The notes under the pieces are model-generated. The model ran no database searches and was not told the origin of the DNA. It worked only from the letters and a program-made list of their open reading frames with translations. DNA of 9,159 nucleotides, taken from the NCBI GenBank assembly GCA_017523185.1, contig JAFWXB010000371.1, forward strand, positions 1 through 9,159, read 5' to 3'. Positions 6,917-9,159 of the stretch are shown one piece after another (the stretch's first letter is position 1; the number at the start of each line of letters is the position of its first letter). A program made the translations under genes and the position numbers. The DNA comes from Lachnospiraceae bacterium (lineage in GTDB: Bacteria > Bacillota_A > Clostridia > Lachnospirales > Lachnospiraceae).

Positions 6917-7206
6917 ACCTGTTTCATCAACTCCTTTACTTCTTCCATATCATCTTGATAGATATGTTCGGTGCTGTTAATATGTTTGGTTATTTGGTTT
7001 AAATTAGAACTGATTCTGCCGAGTTCTTCATTATATTTTCGCAGATAACTGTAATCCACTTCATACACATATCCGTATAAAATCAGTTTGCGAAGATAAG
7101 CGGATTTGCTTTTCATTCCGGAGAGTTTGACCTTTTCATCAAAGATAATTTGTTCTTCATCCGTGAGATAAACTTCGTTTCGATTCTTTCGTGTTCGATT
7201 TGCCAT
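6865..7206 (-). CDS. mobC: MobC-like relaxosome accessory protein
   Basis: A 113-residue protein that would bind oriT and help the relaxase open and nick DNA. Residues about 8-48 look like a ribbon-helix-helix (NEVYLTDEEQIIFDEKV, then SGMKSKSAYLRKLILYG). The C-terminal half carries the MobC signature-like segment with EELGRISSNLNQITKHINS. The start ATG 7206 follows GAAAGGAA at good spacing. Its last 52 bases overlap the start of the relaxase gene in a different frame, so the two form one leftward operon. Upstream lies a hairpin (7261-7296) that may attenuate the operon, then the structured block proposed as oriT. No clear consensus promoter could be assigned. Confidence 0.85.
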   Translation of the reverse strand: MANRTRKNRNEVYLTDEEQIIFDEKVKLSGMKSKSAYLRKLILYGYVYEVDYSYLRKYNEELGRISSNLNQITKHINSTEHIYQDDMEEVKELMKQVWHTQKSMLSKQPLVNR

Positions 7207-7260
7207 TTTGGTAATTTCCTTTCGTTTTTATTTTGTGTTTTTCGGATATTTGGGTACAAA

Positions 7261-7296
7261 AAAACTGCTGTAAAAAAATCGATTTACAACAGTTTT
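7261..7296 (-). promoter_or_regulatory. Hairpin upstream of mobC (attenuator, terminator or oriT repeat)
   Basis: Arms 7261-7274 (AAAACTGCTGTAAA) and 7283-7296 (TTTACAACAGTTTT) enclose 8 bases. On the rightward strand one position is a C-A mismatch. In the leftward RNA the same position is a G-U wobble, so all 14 pairs form, and the stem is followed by a U-rich run. That favours a leftward terminator or attenuator 50-90 nt before mobC. It is also in a position where an oriT inverted repeat could lie. Confidence 0.5.
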
Positions 7297-7495
7297 ATTT
7301 AAGATTATTTAATTTTTGACGCAATTATCCAAGTGAAATTTTATCAAAATGATAGAAATAGGTCAAGGTATTTTTGTAATAAATTGAAGTCTTTATAAGA
7401 GTAATTTTTCTTAAAAAAATCAAGGAAAATGATTTGTTTATCTTTCAATTTTTTCAAAAATTTGCAAGGTGAAAACCAAGCAATTAAAAAAGGGT

Positions 7496-7577
7496 CAGGG
7501 AATTTTCCCTGTGGAAATTTGGAAAGAATGGTCGGGAGACCATCGGAACAAATTTCAGATTTGCCCGGACACGGGCA
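7496..7577. other. Structured, GC-richer block: candidate oriT or structured RNA
   Basis: Several hairpins are packed into 82 bp of locally GC-richer sequence. They are CAGGGAA/TTCCCTG (7496-7502 with 7505-7511); GAAATTTG/CAAATTTC (7514-7521 with 7549-7556), which encloses ATGGTC/GACCAT (7528-7533 with 7538-7543) capped by the GNRA tetraloop GGGA; and TGCCCG/CGGGCA (7562-7567 with 7572-7577). Position about 300 bp upstream of mobC and dense dyads suit an oriT. The nested stem with a GNRA loop would also suit an RNA. No known nic site was recognised. Confidence 0.5.
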
Positions 7578-7583
7578 GTGCTG

Positions 7584-7637
7584 GCTATTATTGCTATTAT
7601 TGCTATTATTGCTATTATTGCTATTATTGCTATTATT
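7584..7637 (+). repeat. Six perfect copies of the 9-bp repeat GCTATTATT
   Basis: GCTATTATT repeats six times without a mismatch, directly after the hairpin block. Perfect identity suggests a recently expanded or slippage-prone tract. In one rightward frame it encodes a poly-leucine run, but that ORF is not convincing as a gene. It could be an easily melted AT-rich array beside an origin of transfer. Confidence 0.85.
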
Positions 7638-7721
7638 GGTAAGAATGGGATATAAGAATAGTTATACTAAAATTTTAATGATACTCAAGTATTAGGATAC
7701 CTAGAAGGATGCTGTTCTTAT

Positions 7722-7808
7722 GAAAAGTAGAAAAATACGAAAAAGTGGGGTGTTAGAAGATATGTTATAAAGTAAATTAGATAGTTGAGACAAGAAATGA
7801 TTATTAAG
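7722..7808 (+). repeat. Diverged direct repeat, copy 1 (promoter-like module)
   Basis: This 87-bp stretch aligns almost gap-free with 7962-8047, displaced by about 239 bp. Both share AGAAAAATA, then AAAAAGT-GGGT-TTAGAA, then ATATG-TATAAAGTAAA, and end with ATTATTAAG. It contains an extended -10-like TGTTATAAA (7763-7771). No intact gene follows this copy. Confidence 0.65.
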
Positions 7809-7899
7809 AAAACAGGAGAAAAAAGAAATAACACTTTATGATTTAATTTAGAAGTTTGGAAGTGTATGTTACAGTTTCGGGTATTAAATAGGAAATATA

Positions 7900-7918
7900 A
7901 TCGCAACAATGTTGTGAT
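7900..7918. repeat. Near-perfect 9-bp inverted repeat
   Basis: ATCGCAACA (7900-7908) and TGTTGTGAT (7910-7918) are complementary with one mismatch around a single base. It lies between the two direct-repeat copies upstream of the small peptide gene and could be an operator. Confidence 0.35.
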
Positions 7919-7961
7919 AAAACTTAAAATAGGATAACAAGAGAAATCTAGCCTTTATGAT

Positions 7962-8047
7962 GAAATAGAAAAATATAAAAAAGTAGGGTATTAGAAAATA
8001 TGCTATAAAGTAAAAGAAGTCGGTTAAGGCAAGGAATAATTATTAAG
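7962..8047 (+). repeat. Diverged direct repeat, copy 2 (immediately upstream of the peptide gene)
   Basis: This is the partner of 7722-7808. It ends about 75 bp before the peptide start codon. The conserved core with its TGCTATAAA extended -10 suggests the repeated unit is a promoter with its control site. Conservation between copies covers the promoter-like core best and drops toward the ends. Confidence 0.65.
8001..8009 (+). promoter_or_regulatory. Possible extended -10 promoter for the peptide operon
   Basis: TGCTATAAA fits an extended -10 (TGn then TATAAA at 8004-8009) and is preserved as TGTTATAAA in the other repeat copy. No good -35 lies 17 bp upstream, which would suit an activator-dependent promoter. 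The leader to ATG 8122 would be about 105 nt. Confidence 0.35.
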
Positions 8048-8121
8048 ATTATATTTCGGATATAGGTTCATTTAGTTTTTTTGAAACTTTATGATAAATC
8101 TAATGAAAGGAGGAATACGAA

Positions 8122-8244
8122 ATGTTTGAAATCAAAAAAGTTGAGTCTATTGAAGCTCCTGGTAAATCCCTTGGTTCTAATGCTATTTCTTGTATTGGAG
8201 TATGGGCATTTGTTATTTGGACATGTGTATGCTTCGGTTGCTAA
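8122..8244 (+). CDS. 40-residue Cys/Trp-rich peptide, candidate RiPP precursor
   Basis: A complete 40-residue ORF behind a perfect AAAGGAGG (8106-8113) with 8-base spacing. The N-terminal part (MFEIKKVESIEAPG) is charged and leader-like. After KSLGSN comes a hydrophobic stretch with W28 and W33 and four cysteines: C24, C35, C37 and C40, ending CVCFGC. Short length, two-part composition, a terminal Cys cluster and a following RRE-like/M50 protease gene suggest a modified and cleaved peptide (bacteriocin or signal). A hairpin (8268-8310) after the gene would make this mRNA more abundant than the downstream one. I do not recognise the family. Alternatives are a small membrane or toxin peptide, or an unmodified pheromone. 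Confidence 0.7.
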   Translation: MFEIKKVESIEAPGKSLGSNAISCIGVWAFVIWTCVCFGC

Positions 8245-8267
8245 TTATCCAAATTAACAAAAAGCGG

Positions 8268-8310
8268 AGGGCGAAAACATTGAGTGTAAGCAATATGGGT
8301 TCGCCCTTTT
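8268..8310 (+). terminator. Partial (leaky) terminator between peptide gene and M50 gene
   Basis: AGGGCGAA (8268-8275) pairs with TTCGCCCT (8300-8307), and TTTT begins at the stem end (8307-8310). The loop is 24 bases and can form a small inner ATTG/CAAT stem. The U-run is short, so read-through is expected. This arrangement commonly sets high precursor and low enzyme expression in peptide operons. Confidence 0.6.
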
Positions 8311-8333
8311 GCAATTTTATGGAGGTAGAAGAG

Positions 8334-9159
8334 ATGGAGTATAGAATTAATGATTATATAGATATACAACCATTGTATGAAAATAAAGTTCTTGTTTTAA
8401 ATAAAATAAATGGTCAAAGTTTTGAATTAGGGAATAAGGAATCTGCTGTTTTATTATTGATAGATGGTCAAAGAACACCTTTTGAAATAAGTAGGATGTG
8501 TGAATATTTTTCCGAGCAAGAAATAATTTCATTAGAAAAACAATTATTTGAACTAGATATAATTAGCAAAAAAAAACAGTTACCAAAGTTAAATTTATTT
8601 AAAATTAAAATACCACTTTTTTCACCAAATAAATTTTTTAAAGACGGTATTTTAACTGAATTATGTTATTATATTTTTATAACAATAAATATTATATTTA
8701 CATTTGCTGGAGTTATAAGTATGCTTATTAATTTATTATATGGAATTGATAATGATAAAAAAATGTTTATACAGTCTATTAGTTCATTTGGACAGTTTAA
8801 TATATATGATATTATTTACGTTATTATCTTTTTTACTTTATCGCTTATATTTCATGAATTTGGTCATATGATTGTTGCTAGAAAACACAAGATTAATGTT
8901 CCTGATATTGGGGTTATGTTATATTTGCTTGTTCCTTGTGCATATACAAATTTAACTTTTTTAAATTATTGTAATAATAAAAAGACTAAACTGAAAGTTT
9001 TTCTTGCAGGTTCATTATCAGATTGTGGTTTATTAGGAATTTCTATGACATTATTTCATTTGTATGCTCCTAATATAATTTCTAAGTATTTCTTATTTTC
9101 TGCACTTGTATGTATGATGTCTATTATAGGAAATTTAGTAATAACTTTTAAATTTGATG
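8334..9159 (+). CDS. PqqD/RRE-like domain fused to M50 membrane metallopeptidase (partial)
   Basis: The gene starts at ATG 8334 behind TGGAGGT (8320-8326, 7-base spacing) and runs off the right edge; 275 codons are visible. Residues 1-80 resemble PqqD-like peptide-recognition folds: VLVLNKINGQSFELG, then LLLIDGQRTPFEISRMCEYF, then SLEKQLFELDII. The rest is a membrane protein with hydrophobic segments near 108-136, 158-182, 189-213 and 222-270. HEFGH (174-178) is the zinc-binding, catalytic HExxH at a membrane helix end. AGSLSD (225-230) sits where M50 proteins have AGP..N. GNLVITFKFD (266-275) matches the NL...DG motif, with D275 the likely third metal ligand at the last full codon. Its substrate is probably the adjacent peptide (inference). 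Codon use is very AT-rich, which suggests cargo of separate origin. Confidence 0.8.
   Translation, partial: MEYRINDYIDIQPLYENKVLVLNKINGQSFELGNKESAVLLLIDGQRTPFEISRMCEYFSEQEIISLEKQLFELDIISKKKQLPKLNLFKIKIPLFSPNKFFKDGILTELCYYIFITINIIFTFAGVISMLINLLYGIDNDKKMFIQSISSFGQFNIYDIIYVIIFFTLSLIFHEFGHMIVARKHKINVPDIGVMLYLLVPCAYTNLTFLNYCNNKKTKLKVFLAGSLSDCGLLGISMTLFHLYAPNIISKYFLFSALVCMMSIIGNLVITFKFD

Noticed and set aside
5698..6958. Rightward ORFs inside the relaxase gene
   Set aside because: They are shadows of the relaxase and mobC genes, which have clear motifs and intact domains on the other strand.
7429..7695. 88-codon rightward ORF with a poly-leucine run
   Set aside because: The leucine run is the 9-bp DNA repeat read in one frame, and the preceding part is the dense hairpin block. 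Composition is not protein-like elsewhere, and the ribosome site is very close to the start. The structure is better explained at DNA or RNA level.
7866..7937. 23-codon cationic ORF between the direct-repeat copies
   Set aside because: It has only a weak GGAAG ribosome site, no family resemblance and an inverted repeat inside it. I cannot separate it from chance, though it lies where a lost first precursor might have been.

Overview
The window is AT-rich DNA with Clostridia-type ribosome binding sites and protein families. It looks like part of a Lachnospiraceae-like mobilizable or conjugative element (plasmid, ICE or IME). That assignment rests on a RepA_N/DUF6017 replication initiator, a MobC plus MOBP-type relaxase pair, and cargo genes beside them. 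No integrase, coupling protein or type IV secretion gene is visible, so whether the element transfers by itself cannot be judged here.

Layout from left to right. Positions 3-149 hold the 3' end of an unrecognised gene. Positions 373-546 (minus) encode a small ribbon-helix-helix-like protein. It is transcribed divergently from the replication gene at 894-2666 (plus). Good sigma-70 promoters face away from each other between them, with a cluster of GATACACT half-sites on and around the replication promoter. The replication gene carries two families of internal direct repeats between its conserved ends, a possible built-in origin. A mostly non-coding stretch (2667-3550) with one possible 33-codon gene leads to a Schlafen AlbA_2/ATP-binding/winged-helix protein (3551-5074, plus). 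Positions 5075-5551 hold phased TCTCGTG repeats and three dyad-symmetric elements. The mobilization genes run leftward: mobC (6865-7206) overlaps the relaxase gene (5552-6916) by 52 bp. Upstream of mobC are a hairpin that pairs best in the leftward RNA, then a GC-richer block of nested hairpins and six copies of a 9-bp repeat; this is the best oriT candidate.

The right end (about 7720-9159) is the most interesting part. Two diverged copies of an approximately 87-bp promoter-like module precede a 40-codon gene with a perfect Shine-Dalgarno. Its peptide has a charged N-terminal half and a hydrophobic, tryptophan- and cysteine-rich C-terminal half. A partial terminator separates it from a gene for a membrane protein with a PqqD/RRE-like N-terminal domain fused to an M50 (site-2-protease-like) zinc metallopeptidase, cut by the window edge. 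Small peptide, leaky terminator and recognition-domain/protease is a classic order for a ribosomally made, post-translationally modified peptide (RiPP) or peptide-signal locus. I do not recognise the precursor family, and no modifying enzyme is visible before the window ends.

Working model: the RHH protein and RepA_N initiator control copy number, MobC and relaxase act at a nearby oriT for transfer, and the AlbA_2 protein and the peptide/M50 locus are cargo. Functional statements about cargo are inference.
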